A stretch of DNA of 64,000 nucleotides from JACOMS01 sp964352785 (GCA_964352785.1 CAYGTI010000012.1:22283-86282), one strand, 5' to 3'. Numbered from the stretch's first letter, positions 7,977-16,555 are shown. The notes: generated by a model from the letters alone, not told the origin. A program made the numbers and translations.

Positions 7977-8594
7977 ATGTCACTTATGTTCCGATCACTT
8001 ATTTTAGGCTTGGTGCTTTCCGGCACGTTTGTGTTGGGGGCGTGCAATCCGCAACAGACCGCCCAGTCCGGTCAAGTTACTGTGACGGGCACGGCTCAAA
8101 TTGGCGGCCCGTTTGAACTTTTGGACCAAGACGGCAACGTTGTGACCGAAAAGGACATTTTGGGCAAACCGCAATTGATCTATTTCGGGTTTTCATATTG
8201 CCCGGATGTATGTCCGCTTGCGCTCCAGCAAATGGGCGCGGCTCAGGCCCGGGTTGACCCCGAAGGCACATTCTTTCAGCCGATTTTTTTCAGTGTAGAC
8301 CCTGAACGCGACACGCCGGAAAGCCTCAAGCTCTATGTCACCGCAAACGGCTTTCCTGATAACCTGATGGGGCTAACCGGCACGGCGGAGCAGGTCGAGG
8401 TTGCAAAAAAGGCCTATAAAATTTACGCGCAAAAAGCGCCGGATCCTGATCTAACAGGCGGTTATACGGTGGATCATGTCAGCTTGATTTACCTGATGGA
8501 TGCTAGCGGAAATTTTGTTGATGTGTTTACGCATAACTCCACCGTTGACGATATTTCCAAACGGTTGGCCGCATTTAAAAAATCAGGGCGCTGA
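7977..8594 (+). CDS. senC: SCO1/SenC family copper chaperone lipoprotein
   Basis: This 205-residue exported protein delivers copper for assembly of the cytochrome c oxidase CuA centre. Residues 1-22 are a signal peptide with the lipobox LGAC (C23). The thioredoxin-like domain carries the copper ligands C75 and C79 in SYCPDVCP and H167 in DHVSLIY. It is divergent from regB with a 48-bp gap, so the redox system and its likely effector are head to head. Both ATG 7977 and ATG 7986 are possible starts; AAAAGGAA sits just before the first. Confidence 0.95.
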   Translation: MSLMFRSLILGLVLSGTFVLGACNPQQTAQSGQVTVTGTAQIGGPFELLDQDGNVVTEKDILGKPQLIYFGFSYCPDVCPLALQQMGAAQARVDPEGTFFQPIFFSVDPERDTPESLKLYVTANGFPDNLMGLTGTAEQVEVAKKAYKIYAQKAPDPDLTGGYTVDHVSLIYLMDASGNFVDVFTHNSTVDDISKRLAAFKKSGR

Positions 8595-8604
8595 GCCGCG
8601 CGTT

Positions 8605-10227
8605 TTACTTTTCATGCTGAACTGAAAACCCGAATTCAGACGGGTCAAGCGTTTCCGGCTTGGCATTTTTCAAACGGCTCACCGCGATAGGCTCGCTGGG
8701 GTTTAAGCTTAGCTTTAACGTTCCGCCGGTATCCAAGAAGCTCCCCATAGCAGACGCCAGTGATGTCAAGGCTTCGCCCTGCGCTTCTGTTTGAGCGGCA
8801 AGTCCCATGAGCATCAAGCCGCTTTTAGCTTGCATTTTAATCAGGCCCGGAGTTGTGCCTTGTTGCTTTGAGGCGATGTTCAAGACTTTCTCGACAATTG
8901 AATTATCGGTAAGTGTCATTTCAAAACGACTAAGCGCGATTTTGCTGAGCAAAGTATCTAGCTCCGCTTCGGATAACTGGTTGGCATTTTCGCTTTGGTT
9001 GAGCTGGGCCGTGACGGCATCAAGACCTGTTCCAGCATAATTAAAAGTCATATTAAACGCGTCATCAACACGGAAAAAACTGTCCGTAACCTCGAAACTA
9101 TCAGCCCCTTTATCCAGCCGTGTTTTTGAGGCCCCGCTAAAGACTAGTTTTTCAAATCCGGCAGAGGAGAGGCTTTGTTGTACCTTCGCAATTTCCGGGT
9201 CTTGAGCCTCTCCTGAAAAGGATAAAGAGAACGGATTGATAGACTGGGTGATCGTGGTGATATCCCCCTTTAAAGACGCTTTCCCGACGATGCCGTCAGA
9301 GGTGAGATTGAGCGTATCCACGCTCATATCAAAATCTGTCAGGGCAAAACTATCAAAAGTTTTGGCAAAAGGGTTAAAACCAAAGTTTTGCGTACCCATT
9401 TTATGCTGGCCATCTGCAATGGCTTTATTTCCAATGCCTCGAAAATACGCCATGTCGAGGCCTTTTGCTGAAATGGAGCCAAGGGTTAGGTTAATCGGGA
9501 GGGCCTTGCCATCGTCAGTTTCGGCATCGATGTTTAAACCTTCCAGTAAGAAAAGACCTTTGCCGGACGTGGTGTCTTCCCCCCAGCCCAGATTGCCTAG
9601 AGTAATAACGGCGTCGGTGTCGGTGATTTTGAGGCCGTCCATCATCAGCGCGCCAAAAGTAGGTGTATCTCCGCCCATGTCAACGTCCATGTCCAAATCC
9701 TCCAGGGTTTCCATATTCTCAATCATGTTAAGAATTGCGGCACCGAATTTTGGAGACGGATTGGCCAAAGATAAATGGGCTATATTAGCGGTTTTATCTT
9801 CATCCAAAATTGTAAGACCTTTCAAGTCAAGTCTGTCAAATGTAGCGTAGTCTCCGCTCATATGAACGCCGGTTAGTTTAAGCTCTTGAACCTTCAAATC
9901 TTCCCCGTTTTCACCCTTTGCTGTCAGATCAGTGTAGGTATACGCGCCGTCTTTCTCGGTTTGTGCGGCCCAGCTTAAAGCACCTTTTCCGCTGTCTACC
10001 AGTCCGGCTTTGGAGAGGGCACGTTTGATCTCCGCCTCGGGTGTTTTGCGGGTTTCAACTTTCAGCAACTTGTCAAAATCACGATTGTCGAGTTTATCGC
10101 CGATTATTGTTTGGACAGCAGGGGCTGTAATTTTTTCAGCTGCGCTCTTGTCCTTATTGCCGCAAGACGCCATGACGAGAGATGATGAGACGAGCAATGA
10201 AGTTATTAACAGGCGCGAAGTAGACAT
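8605..10227 (-). CDS. Large lipoprotein of unknown function
   Basis: This 540-residue protein has a signal peptide and a clear lipobox (VMASC, lipidated Cys about 22). The rest is rich in alternating hydrophobic and polar residues with recurrent Leu-Thr/Asp-Leu patterns, suggesting repeated beta strands as in AsmA/DUF945-like envelope proteins, but I cannot assign a family. Its ATG overlaps the likely ATG of the divergent YgjP-type protease by two bases, and AAGGA lies at a good distance before it. It is probably anchored in the inner or outer membrane facing the periplasm. Confidence 0.75.
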   Translation of the reverse strand: MSTSRLLITSLLVSSSLVMASCGNKDKSAAEKITAPAVQTIIGDKLDNRDFDKLLKVETRKTPEAEIKRALSKAGLVDSGKGALSWAAQTEKDGAYTYTDLTAKGENGEDLKVQELKLTGVHMSGDYATFDRLDLKGLTILDEDKTANIAHLSLANPSPKFGAAILNMIENMETLEDLDMDVDMGGDTPTFGALMMDGLKITDTDAVITLGNLGWGEDTTSGKGLFLLEGLNIDAETDDGKALPINLTLGSISAKGLDMAYFRGIGNKAIADGQHKMGTQNFGFNPFAKTFDSFALTDFDMSVDTLNLTSDGIVGKASLKGDITTITQSINPFSLSFSGEAQDPEIAKVQQSLSSAGFEKLVFSGASKTRLDKGADSFEVTDSFFRVDDAFNMTFNYAGTGLDAVTAQLNQSENANQLSEAELDTLLSKIALSRFEMTLTDNSIVEKVLNIASKQQGTTPGLIKMQAKSGLMLMGLAAQTEAQGEALTSLASAMGSFLDTGGTLKLSLNPSEPIAVSRLKNAKPETLDPSEFGFSVQHEK

Positions 10228-11002
10228 GTCGGGGTTCCTTACTAGATTACGAAATACACAGCCTTCTAACAGGGTTGCCGCATCTTCAAAACAAAAACTA
10301 CAGTTTCGTGATCCGGATGATCCGCGCTTGCTTTATCGTGTGTCGTTGCGAGCACGGCGAATATCCTTGCGTGTTAACTCGTCCGAGCGGGAAGTCATCG
10401 TGACCGTACCTTCGCAACGGGCGGTGGAAAAGGCCAAGGCGTTTGCCCGGACACAAAAAGATTGGATCAATGTTCAACTCGAAGCGCTACCTGAAGCCCA
10501 GCCCTTTGTTCCAGAGGGTCAAATCACGCTTTTCGGAGAATTATATGATCTGGTGCATCCGGGGAACCGGGGCCGTCCCGTCATTGATCGCGACAATCGC
10601 TGCGTCAATGTTCCCGCCCCGGACGTTGAGGCATTTGCCGGACGGGCGCGACGGCTCCTGATCCGCGAGGCGCGAGGCGCTTTGCAAGTGGCTACGGATA
10701 AATATGCAGGTGTGCTCGGTAAAGAGGTCGAGAAGATTTCTGTTCGCGATACGCGCTCGCGCTGGGGATCCTGCATTACCCGCAAAGGTAAGGGACATAT
10801 TTCATATTCTTGGCGATTGATCGCCGCACCGCAATACGTGTTGGATTATGTCGCGGCCCATGAGTGCGCGCATATGATCGAAGCTAATCACAGTGCCGAT
10901 TTTTGGGCCATTGTTGATGATATTTGCCTAGACACAAAAAAGGCCAAAAACTGGCTACGCGCAAACGGCGCCCTATTGCATGCAGTTGGTGCGGATTATT
11001 AG
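10226..11002 (+). CDS. YgjP-like (SprT/DUF45) zinc metallopeptidase domain protein
   Basis: The protein is about 258 residues long with the YgjP-like/DUF45 pattern: an N-terminal strand YRVSLRARRISLRV, a central TRSRWGSC motif, and the zinc site HECAHMIEANHSADFW near the C terminus, where HE..H supplies two ligands and the glutamate. The frame is open further upstream, but the ATG at 10226 gives a usual N terminus. That ATG overlaps the start codon of the divergent lipoprotein by two bases, and no strong ribosome-binding site precedes it, so the start is uncertain. Members are soluble predicted metalloproteases with poorly known substrates. Confidence 0.85.
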   Translation: MSGFLTRLRNTQPSNRVAASSKQKLQFRDPDDPRLLYRVSLRARRISLRVNSSEREVIVTVPSQRAVEKAKAFARTQKDWINVQLEALPEAQPFVPEGQITLFGELYDLVHPGNRGRPVIDRDNRCVNVPAPDVEAFAGRARRLLIREARGALQVATDKYAGVLGKEVEKISVRDTRSRWGSCITRKGKGHISYSWRLIAAPQYVLDYVAAHECAHMIEANHSADFWAIVDDICLDTKKAKNWLRANGALLHAVGADY

Positions 11003-11010
11003 GAGGTTTA

Positions 11011-11592
11011 ATGCGGTTCAATCTTGTCGCAGTTTTAATTGGGCTCGTTATGTCGGGGTGCAGCGTGTCTGCGCCCTCGTCCCAGGATCAGTTTTTTGGC
11101 CATTTGTCGGCTCTCTGCGGGCAATCCTTTCAAGGCCAGGTCATTTCCACGGACGCCGTGGATGATGATTGGCGTAAGGAAATACTGACAATTCAGGTCA
11201 AAAACTGCAGCGATACAGCCGTGCATATTCCGCTACATGTGGGTGAGAACCGCTCGCGTACTTGGGTTGTTTCGAAAACGCAGACCGGCTTGCGCCTCAA
11301 GCATGATCACCGCCACGCGGATGGCTCGCCGGATGCTGTTAACCTGTATGGCGGCGATACGGCTGCGCCGGGGACTGCGCTGCGGCAGGTCTTTCCTGTG
11401 GATGATTTCTCAATCGCGCTATTTGAGGCCGAAGGTTTGAGCGCTTCGGTGACCAATGTTTGGTCATTTAACATTATGCCCGGCTCGCGCCTGACATATG
11501 AGCTGTCTCGTCCTGGCAGGTTATTTCAAGCCGAATTTGATTTGACCAAACCTGTTGCTGCGCCGCCGCCTGCATGGGGACATGAGGGTTAA
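11011..11592 (+). CDS. Small lipoprotein of unknown function
   Basis: This 193-residue exported protein starts at ATG 11011, since AGGAGG (11001-11006) is ideally placed and overlaps the stop of the protease gene; an in-frame extension to 10924 lacks this. Residues 1-16 form a signal peptide with lipobox MSGC. The conserved-looking core has ENRSRTW, LRLKHDHRHADG and NLYGGDT, a His/Asp-rich loop that could bind metal. I know no function. It is probably co-transcribed with the YgjP-like gene. Its stop overlaps the HD-hydrolase stop by three bases, tail to tail. Confidence 0.75.
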   Translation: MRFNLVAVLIGLVMSGCSVSAPSSQDQFFGHLSALCGQSFQGQVISTDAVDDDWRKEILTIQVKNCSDTAVHIPLHVGENRSRTWVVSKTQTGLRLKHDHRHADGSPDAVNLYGGDTAAPGTALRQVFPVDDFSIALFEAEGLSASVTNVWSFNIMPGSRLTYELSRPGRLFQAEFDLTKPVAAPPPAWGHEG

Positions 11593-12176
11593 GCGTTTGA
11601 GAGGCTCTCAAACCTTGCAAGAAACAAGGTTTCGGCGTCCACCACGGAAAGAGGCTGGATCACAAGCTCCATGCCCTTAGGCGGAGCCGTGAAAAATTTA
11701 TTGGCTTCTTCCAGTGAAAATCCAGCAATTTGCGTGGCCTCAAACCACGCGCAATAAATATCGGCTTGTTTGATCAGCTTTTTAAGCTGAGCCGGCATTT
11801 TTGCGGGCAAACCAAACCGCAAGTGGATCACTTCTTCGAGGCGTGCCTCGAAGTCTTTGTAATCGATACCCAGCGCCTGTTTAAACGGGCTGATCATATC
11901 GCCGATGACATATTCTGCCGCGTCGTGAAGCAGCGCGGTTAGGCGCTCACCTTGAGTAGCTTTTGGCCTTAACTGACACAGCAAATCATCGACGATAACG
12001 CTATGCTCGGCGACTGAAAACGCGTGATCACCCGATGTTTGGCCGTTCCAGCGCGCCACGCGGGCAAGGCCGCGTGCAATGTCTTCGATCTCGATATCGA
12101 ACGGCGAGGGGTCGAGCAGGTCAAGGCGGCGTCCTGATAGCATGCGCTGCCAGGCGCGCGGGGAAGGTTTGGGCAT
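11589..12176 (-). CDS. HD domain hydrolase (YfbR-like 5'-deoxynucleotidase family)
   Basis: This 195-residue cytoplasmic phosphohydrolase has HD-superfamily metal ligands: H in FSVAEHS (about 57), the HD pair in ALLHDAAEYVIGD (about 83-84) and a late Asp in KQADIY. The pattern with an N-terminal RVARWNGQT-type segment is that of YfbR-like nucleotidases acting on dNMPs or similar nucleotides. It stands alone between two unrelated genes. The nucleotide substrate cannot be read from the sequence. Confidence 0.85.
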   Translation of the reverse strand: MPKPSPRAWQRMLSGRRLDLLDPSPFDIEIEDIARGLARVARWNGQTSGDHAFSVAEHSVIVDDLLCQLRPKATQGERLTALLHDAAEYVIGDMISPFKQALGIDYKDFEARLEEVIHLRFGLPAKMPAQLKKLIKQADIYCAWFEATQIAGFSLEEANKFFTAPPKGMELVIQPLSVVDAETLFLARFESLSNA

Positions 12177-12193
12177 AGCGATATATTATTTCT

Positions 12194-13339
12194 TTAAGCG
12201 GCTTTGCGCACAAATATAGCCCCAGCAGAATAGCCCGCGCCAAAAGAGCAAATCAGGCCAGTTTCCCCAGCCTTAAAATCATTCGAATATTTATGAAAGG
12301 CAATAATAGAACCGGCGGAAGACGTGTTCGCATATTCGTCGAGCACAACAGGAGACTGCGTAATATCCACATCTTTACCCATTACTTTTTTCGCAATTAA
12401 AACATTCATGTTCAAATTGGCTTGATGCAACCACATGCGCTTGAGGCTCTCTTTGGGGATATTGTTGACTGCGAGTTCCGCAAGAATCATTTTCGCTACC
12501 ATCGGCACGACTTCTTTGAAGACAGAGCGTCCGTTTTGCTGAAATAATTTATCCGTCAGGCCCTTGCGTCCCCGGTCCTCGCTCATGCCATCATCTTCGG
12601 GCGCGCAGTGATTAAGGAAGCCAAAATTATTCCGAATGTTATTTGAGAACTGCGTGACGAGTTTGGAGCCAATAATTTCCCAATGATCTTCTGGGGCGAT
12701 GGATATATCTTCGACAAGTACAGCCGTGGCGACATCGCCGAAAATGAAGTGGCTATCACGATCTTTGAAGTTGAGATGCGCTGTGCAAATTTCAGGGCTG
12801 CAGACCAATACAGATTTGGCTTGGCCGCCTGCGATCAAGCCACGCGCGGTCTCAATACCGAATGTGGCAGATGAGCAAGCGACATTCATATCAAATGCAA
12901 AACCACCTGTCCCAAGCGCGTCTTGTACCTCAACGGCGATGGCGGGGTATCCGCGCTGTAAATTGGAACAGGCGACGATAACGGCATCCACGTCAATAGC
13001 TCGACGGCCAATACTCATTAAAGCGTCCTGCGCGGCTTTAACGGCGATCTCGGCAAGGATAGACATTTCTTCATTGCCGCGCGCTGGGATACGTGGCGCC
13101 ATAATATCAGGGTCGAGGATTGGGTCTTTGGAGATGACAAAACGGGACTTGATCCCAGAAGCTTTCTCGATGAATCCAGCTGATGAAGGGCCGAGCGCAT
13201 CTTTCGTGCCTGCCGCAATATCGTCGGTGTTCTCGGTATTCCATTTCTCGACGTAGGCGTTAAACGCCGTCACTAATTCTTCGTTTGAAATTGAGTTTTC
13301 CGGAGTCCATAGTCCGGTGGCGCTAATAACGGCTTTCAC
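12194..13339 (-). CDS. Beta-ketoacyl-ACP synthase III (FabH-like, long N-terminal form)
   Basis: This 381-residue thiolase-fold condensing enzyme has the KAS III triad: C155 in NVACSSATFG, H305 in WLHQANLN and N338 in EYANTSSAG. It is longer than canonical FabH (about 320) because of an insertion near residues 28-60, as in a second subgroup of proteobacterial FabH-like enzymes that take longer acyl-CoA primers or make secondary metabolites. It is not in a fab cluster; the neighbours are an HD hydrolase and a divergent SDR. The reaction class is secure, the primer and product are not. Confidence 0.9.
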   Translation of the reverse strand: MKAVISATGLWTPENSISNEELVTAFNAYVEKWNTENTDDIAAGTKDALGPSSAGFIEKASGIKSRFVISKDPILDPDIMAPRIPARGNEEMSILAEIAVKAAQDALMSIGRRAIDVDAVIVACSNLQRGYPAIAVEVQDALGTGGFAFDMNVACSSATFGIETARGLIAGGQAKSVLVCSPEICTAHLNFKDRDSHFIFGDVATAVLVEDISIAPEDHWEIIGSKLVTQFSNNIRNNFGFLNHCAPEDDGMSEDRGRKGLTDKLFQQNGRSVFKEVVPMVAKMILAELAVNNIPKESLKRMWLHQANLNMNVLIAKKVMGKDVDITQSPVVLDEYANTSSAGSIIAFHKYSNDFKAGETGLICSFGAGYSAGAIFVRKAA

Positions 13340-13434
13340 GGGCGTGTCCTGTGTTTTTGATTTAAACAGCGATATTAACGGCTTTGCTTAATTGTGCCAC
13401 CTTAATTTATCCTGTGTTTTTTGAGAGAGAAAAT

Positions 13435-14253
13435 ATGACACATACTGTTCTGATTACGGGTGCCAGCACAGGCATGGGCCGCGACGCGGCGGAATATTTT
13501 GCCTCTAAGGGCTGGAATGTTGCGGCCACGATGCGAAAACTCGATGATCATAAAACTGCGCTTGAGACAGATCATATCACATGTTTTGCGCTCGACGTGA
13601 CGAACACGGCTAGTATCGAAAAGGCTATTAAAGGGGCGGTTGAGCATTTTGGCGGCTTGGATGTGGTCATAAATAATGCGGGGTTTGGCATCGTCGGCCC
13701 CATGGAAGGGGCGAGCGAAGAGCAGATTGACCGACAGATCGCTACGAATTTGCGCGGGCCGATCAACGTTATGCGGGCTGCGCTGCCGCACTTTCGCGCG
13801 CAGAAATCCGGAACCTTTATTAATGTAACTTCGGTGGGTGGGCGCGTCACCATGCCGATGAACTCGCTTTACCACGCCACGAAGTGGGGCTTGGAAGGTT
13901 TAACCGAAGGCTTGTTTTACGAGCTTGCGCCTTTGGGTATTAAAGTCAAACTGATTGAACCTGGCGGAACAAAAACGGATTTCACAGGGCGCTCTATTGC
14001 GACTACGGACGCCTCTATTGATCCGTCTTATGCTGAAACACTAGGCAAAGTAATGGGAACTTTTGCAGAGCGTATTCAGAATTGGGCGTCTCCGCGCGGC
14101 GTTTCCGAGGCCATGTGGGCGGCAGCAACAGACGGCACAAACCAATTACGTTATCCCGTCGGCGAGGATGCAAAAGCGATGCTCGCAGCCAGAGAGTCCA
14201 TGAGCGATGATGCGTATATTGCGGTGGTGGGCGAAAGCTTTGGAGCCCACTAA
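13435..14253 (+). CDS. Short-chain dehydrogenase/reductase
   Basis: This 272-residue classical SDR has the cofactor motif TGASTGMGRD (about 7-16), NNAGFG, the catalytic Ser in NVTSVGG and YHATK. The start at ATG 13435 is preceded by GAGAGAGA and puts the Rossmann motif at its usual place; an in-frame extension to 13384 is unlikely. It is divergent from the KAS III-like gene with about 95 bp between them, so the two might share regulation. The substrate is unknown. Confidence 0.9.
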   Translation: MTHTVLITGASTGMGRDAAEYFASKGWNVAATMRKLDDHKTALETDHITCFALDVTNTASIEKAIKGAVEHFGGLDVVINNAGFGIVGPMEGASEEQIDRQIATNLRGPINVMRAALPHFRAQKSGTFINVTSVGGRVTMPMNSLYHATKWGLEGLTEGLFYELAPLGIKVKLIEPGGTKTDFTGRSIATTDASIDPSYAETLGKVMGTFAERIQNWASPRGVSEAMWAAATDGTNQLRYPVGEDAKAMLAARESMSDDAYIAVVGESFGAH

Positions 14254-14275
14254 CCCCTAAGAATAGGCCTTAAAC

Positions 14276-14446
14276 CTAATTAACTGGCGGCGGAGGGATA
14301 TGATTGCCGGGGCAATGAGACATGTCGCGCGTTTCAATCTCGTTGCACAGGTCTTTTTTGCGCTGCTCAGTCGCGCGTTCTTTATCGATAGAGAGACATC
14401 CGCCTAGAAGTGTGAGGCAGGTTAAGAGTAAGGCCGCGTGTTTCAT
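14276..14446 (-). CDS. Small predicted lipoprotein (56 aa)
   Basis: A short minus-strand frame encodes a 56-residue peptide with a textbook lipoprotein signal: MKHAALLLTCLTLLGGC, giving a lipobox LGGC with lipidated Cys17. The mature part is about 40 residues, charged, with two further cysteines and a Pro-rich end (IPPPPVN). It begins seven bases after the tag stop and may be co-transcribed with it. It has no clear ribosome-binding site. Function is unknown; the signal sequence is the main support. Confidence 0.6.
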   Translation of the reverse strand: MKHAALLLTCLTLLGGCLSIDKERATEQRKKDLCNEIETRDMSHCPGNHIPPPPVN

Positions 14447-14453
14447 AAGGTGT

Positions 14454-15038
14454 CTATAAGCAATCTTTGTAAACGTGGCACGTTACTTCATGGTCATTTA
14501 TAATCCCCACAGCCTGCATGAAGGCATAGACAATGACGGGGCCGACAAATTTAAACCCGCGGTTTTTAAGGTCTTTAGAGAGAGCCTCAGACTCGGGTGA
14601 TTTGACAGGTGCATCTTTGAATTCTTTCCACGTATTTTGGATGGGAGCGCCGCCAACATAGTTCCACAAATGTTCACTGAAATTTATGCCTTCTTCATCG
14701 CGCATATTGATGAAGATTTGTGAGTTCGTAATGGCTGCATTAATTTTGAGCTTCGAGCGGATAATTCCAGCATTACCAAGCAGCCGCTCGCGGTCTGCGA
14801 CCGTGTAATGCGCGACTTTATCAGGATCGAGGCCATCAAACGCCTCTAATATCGTCTCGCGCTTTCTTAAAATAGTAATCCACGCAAGCCCGGCCTGCAT
14901 ACCGTCTTGGATCAGTTTTGAAAATAAGGCCTTATCATTCCAAATCGGTCGCCCCCATTCCGTGTCGTGATAGTGACAATATAGCTCATCATTAGGAGAA
15001 ACCCAGCCGCAGCGGGGAAGTTCAGGGTTGTGACTCAT
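14454..15038 (-). CDS. tag: DNA-3-methyladenine glycosylase I
   Basis: This 194-residue base-excision repair enzyme removes 3-methyladenine from alkylated DNA. Diagnostic features are RCGWV (zinc-site Cys near the N terminus), YHDTEWGRP, the helix-hairpin segment and the C-terminal NDHEVTCHVY with the remaining zinc ligands. I placed the start at 15038 because GGAG lies eight bases upstream; an upstream in-frame ATG (15146) would overlap the preceding gene heavily. The first 17 bases still overlap the end of the 120-residue gene upstream. Confidence 0.95.
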   Translation of the reverse strand: MSHNPELPRCGWVSPNDELYCHYHDTEWGRPIWNDKALFSKLIQDGMQAGLAWITILRKRETILEAFDGLDPDKVAHYTVADRERLLGNAGIIRSKLKINAAITNSQIFINMRDEEGINFSEHLWNYVGGAPIQNTWKEFKDAPVKSPESEALSKDLKNRGFKFVGPVIVYAFMQAVGIINDHEVTCHVYKDCL

Positions 15039-15384
15039 GTTTAAGCTCCTCATAGCGTGACAAGCCTTTTCCCTCATCGCCCGAGAGCCATTGCCAGTCC
15101 ATATCAATCGAAAGCTGACCATTTTGTGCTTGAGTAAACCTGGCATTGGCTTGCCCGGTTTTCAGAACTTCGCTTTTTGTCATGCAATGATACACAAGCC
15201 GAGCTGTTGTCGGTGTTTCAAATATACCTAACAAGTGTCCGTCTTTAACAGAGCCGCCGGAGTAATTTGCGAAAATTTGCTGACCCTGCTGCCGGAATAT
15301 AAATATGGTGTCCGGCCCGACAGTCCCCTCGTCAGAGTTTTTGACGGGAACAAAAATGCGTTTGTGTAAATTGAGTTGTGTCAC
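15022..15384 (-). CDS. Small beta-barrel family protein often labelled 'N-acetylglutamate synthase'
   Basis: This 120-residue cytoplasmic protein has a repeated strand-turn pattern: FIFRQQGQQIFANYSGG, then GHLLGIF, YHCMTKSEVLKTGQANARF and a C-terminal WQWLSGDEGKGLSRYEE. This matches a small family that databases have called N-acetylglutamate synthase, a label I regard as unreliable since no acetyltransferase fold is visible. It sits in a three-gene operon, overlapping the GNAT gene by four bases and tag by 17. Confidence 0.7.
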   Translation of the reverse strand: MTQLNLHKRIFVPVKNSDEGTVGPDTIFIFRQQGQQIFANYSGGSVKDGHLLGIFETPTTARLVYHCMTKSEVLKTGQANARFTQAQNGQLSIDMDWQWLSGDEGKGLSRYEELKHESQP

Positions 15385-15836
15385 AGGTCTTTTTCCATTC
15401 CGATGTCTGCACGGGCATATTTAGGGTGCGGGCCTTCGAAGCTGACGCGCCATCCGCAGCGCTTATAAAGCCTAATAGCGGCTGCGTTGACGGTATTACT
15501 AATCAGGTAAATATGTTTCAGCCCCATTTCGTTGCGGGCATAAGCCTCGACTTCGTCCATGAGAATTTTCCCAATGCCGTGACCCCGAAATTCTGTATCT
15601 ACAGCCATCTTGGTCAGTTCAAATGCGCCGTTCTCGTCTTCTTTTAGCGCGCAAACACCCGCAACCCGTCCATCTTTGTGAACGCTAAAGACCGAGTTTC
15701 GGCCTTCAATATATGTTTCAGGGTGATCATACATATGCTGATCTGATGGCTCGACCACGTGTAGGTCTTTGATCCAAGCAATATTCAGCTCAGCAAAGGC
15801 CGGGAGAGCCGATATGTCATTACGTCTTATGTCCAT
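15381..15836 (-). CDS. GNAT family N-acetyltransferase
   Basis: This acetyl-CoA-dependent acyltransferase is about 151 residues long. The acetyl-CoA binding motif A is TKMAVDTEFRGHGIGKIL, containing RGHGIG, and motif B follows as NTVNAAAIRLYKRCGW. I chose the ATG at 15836 because AGG lies about six bases before it and the resulting MDIRRNDISALPAF is a normal GNAT N terminus; an ATG at 15875 adds 13 residues. It overlaps the next gene by four bases (ATGA). The acceptor substrate is unknown. Confidence 0.88.
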   Translation of the reverse strand: MDIRRNDISALPAFAELNIAWIKDLHVVEPSDQHMYDHPETYIEGRNSVFSVHKDGRVAGVCALKEDENGAFELTKMAVDTEFRGHGIGKILMDEVEAYARNEMGLKHIYLISNTVNAAAIRLYKRCGWRVSFEGPHPKYARADIGMEKDL

Positions 15837-15921
15837 AGAACCTGGCCGATTATTGTGTAGCGGCGTGTTTTCCATAGGTGAACGGAGGCGTCAATACGCC
15901 GCTCGCTCCTTGAGCATAAGA

Positions 15922-16401
15922 TTAGGCTTCGGCGCTGCCGGATTGCAACTGGACGTAGTTTTGTATGCCCATTTGCTCAATCATATCGTGTTGGGTTTCA
16001 AGCCAGTCGACATGCTCTTCTTCATTCGCCAGTATTTTGTTCAGCAGATCCCGGCTGACATAATCCCGTACATTATCACAATGCTCGACCCCATCGCGCA
16101 GAAGCGGTATCGCATCATGCTCGAGTTTAAGATCGCAATCGAGAATTTCGGCCACGTTTTCACCGATCCGCAACTTTCCAAGACTTTGTAAATTGGGCAG
16201 GCCTTCAAGGAAGAGAATGCGCTCAATCAGCCAGTCGGCATGCTCCATTTCCTCAATCGATTCTTTATATTCTTTTTCAGCTAAAACCGTTACGCCCCAG
16301 TCTTTGAGCATACGTGCGTGCAGGAAATATTGATTAATTGCGGTGAGTTCGTTTCTTAGTGCCTTGTTCAGGAACTTTATAACTTCTGCGTCGCCTTTCA
16401 T
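15922..16401 (-). CDS. bfr: Bacterioferritin
   Basis: This 159-residue haem-containing ferritin stores iron in a 24-mer shell. With the start at 16401 (GGAGG upstream) all ferroxidase ligands fall on the canonical numbers: E18, E51, H54, E94, E127 and H130, with the haem-ligating M52. This numbering match is the reason for rejecting the upstream ATG at 16425. It lies downstream of bfd on the same strand, its usual release partner. A 12-bp palindrome at 16479-16490 sits in the gap before it. Confidence 0.97.
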   Translation of the reverse strand: MKGDAEVIKFLNKALRNELTAINQYFLHARMLKDWGVTVLAEKEYKESIEEMEHADWLIERILFLEGLPNLQSLGKLRIGENVAEILDCDLKLEHDAIPLLRDGVEHCDNVRDYVSRDLLNKILANEEEHVDWLETQHDMIEQMGIQNYVQLQSGSAEA

Positions 16402-16478
16402 GGCATCCTCCGTATTGGTTTTCATTGTGTTCGCATTGATTGCACTGCTGCGTCAATTGGACGAGCATCAGAAAAAGG

Positions 16479-16490
16479 TGATAATTATCA
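16479..16490. promoter_or_regulatory. Perfect palindrome TGATAATTATCA upstream of bfr
   Basis: TGATAATTATCA is a perfect 12-bp dyad located 78 bp before the bfr start, between bfd and bfr. Its GATAAT-type arms resemble half-sites of Fur-family regulators, which fits iron-dependent control of bacterioferritin. No experiment or comparison is available here, so the regulator is inferred. Confidence 0.4.
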
Positions 16491-16555
16491 GTTATTTGCG
16501 CACATGAAAATCACTCGCGGGAAAATCGACGCACATGCAAATGAGTCGCGAGGCG

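Noticed and set aside
9236..9850. Long plus-strand frame (204 codons) opposite the large lipoprotein
   Set aside because: It is the reverse of a well-supported signal-peptide gene; its product is Ser/Lys/Pro-rich without domain or ribosome-binding site.
12699..13256. 185-codon plus-strand frame opposite the KAS III gene
   Set aside because: It mirrors a gene with an intact catalytic triad and has low-complexity Ser/Ala composition.
15038..15146. 36-residue N-terminal extension of Tag
   Set aside because: It overlaps the upstream gene by over 100 bases, and the better ribosome-binding site fits the ATG at 15038.
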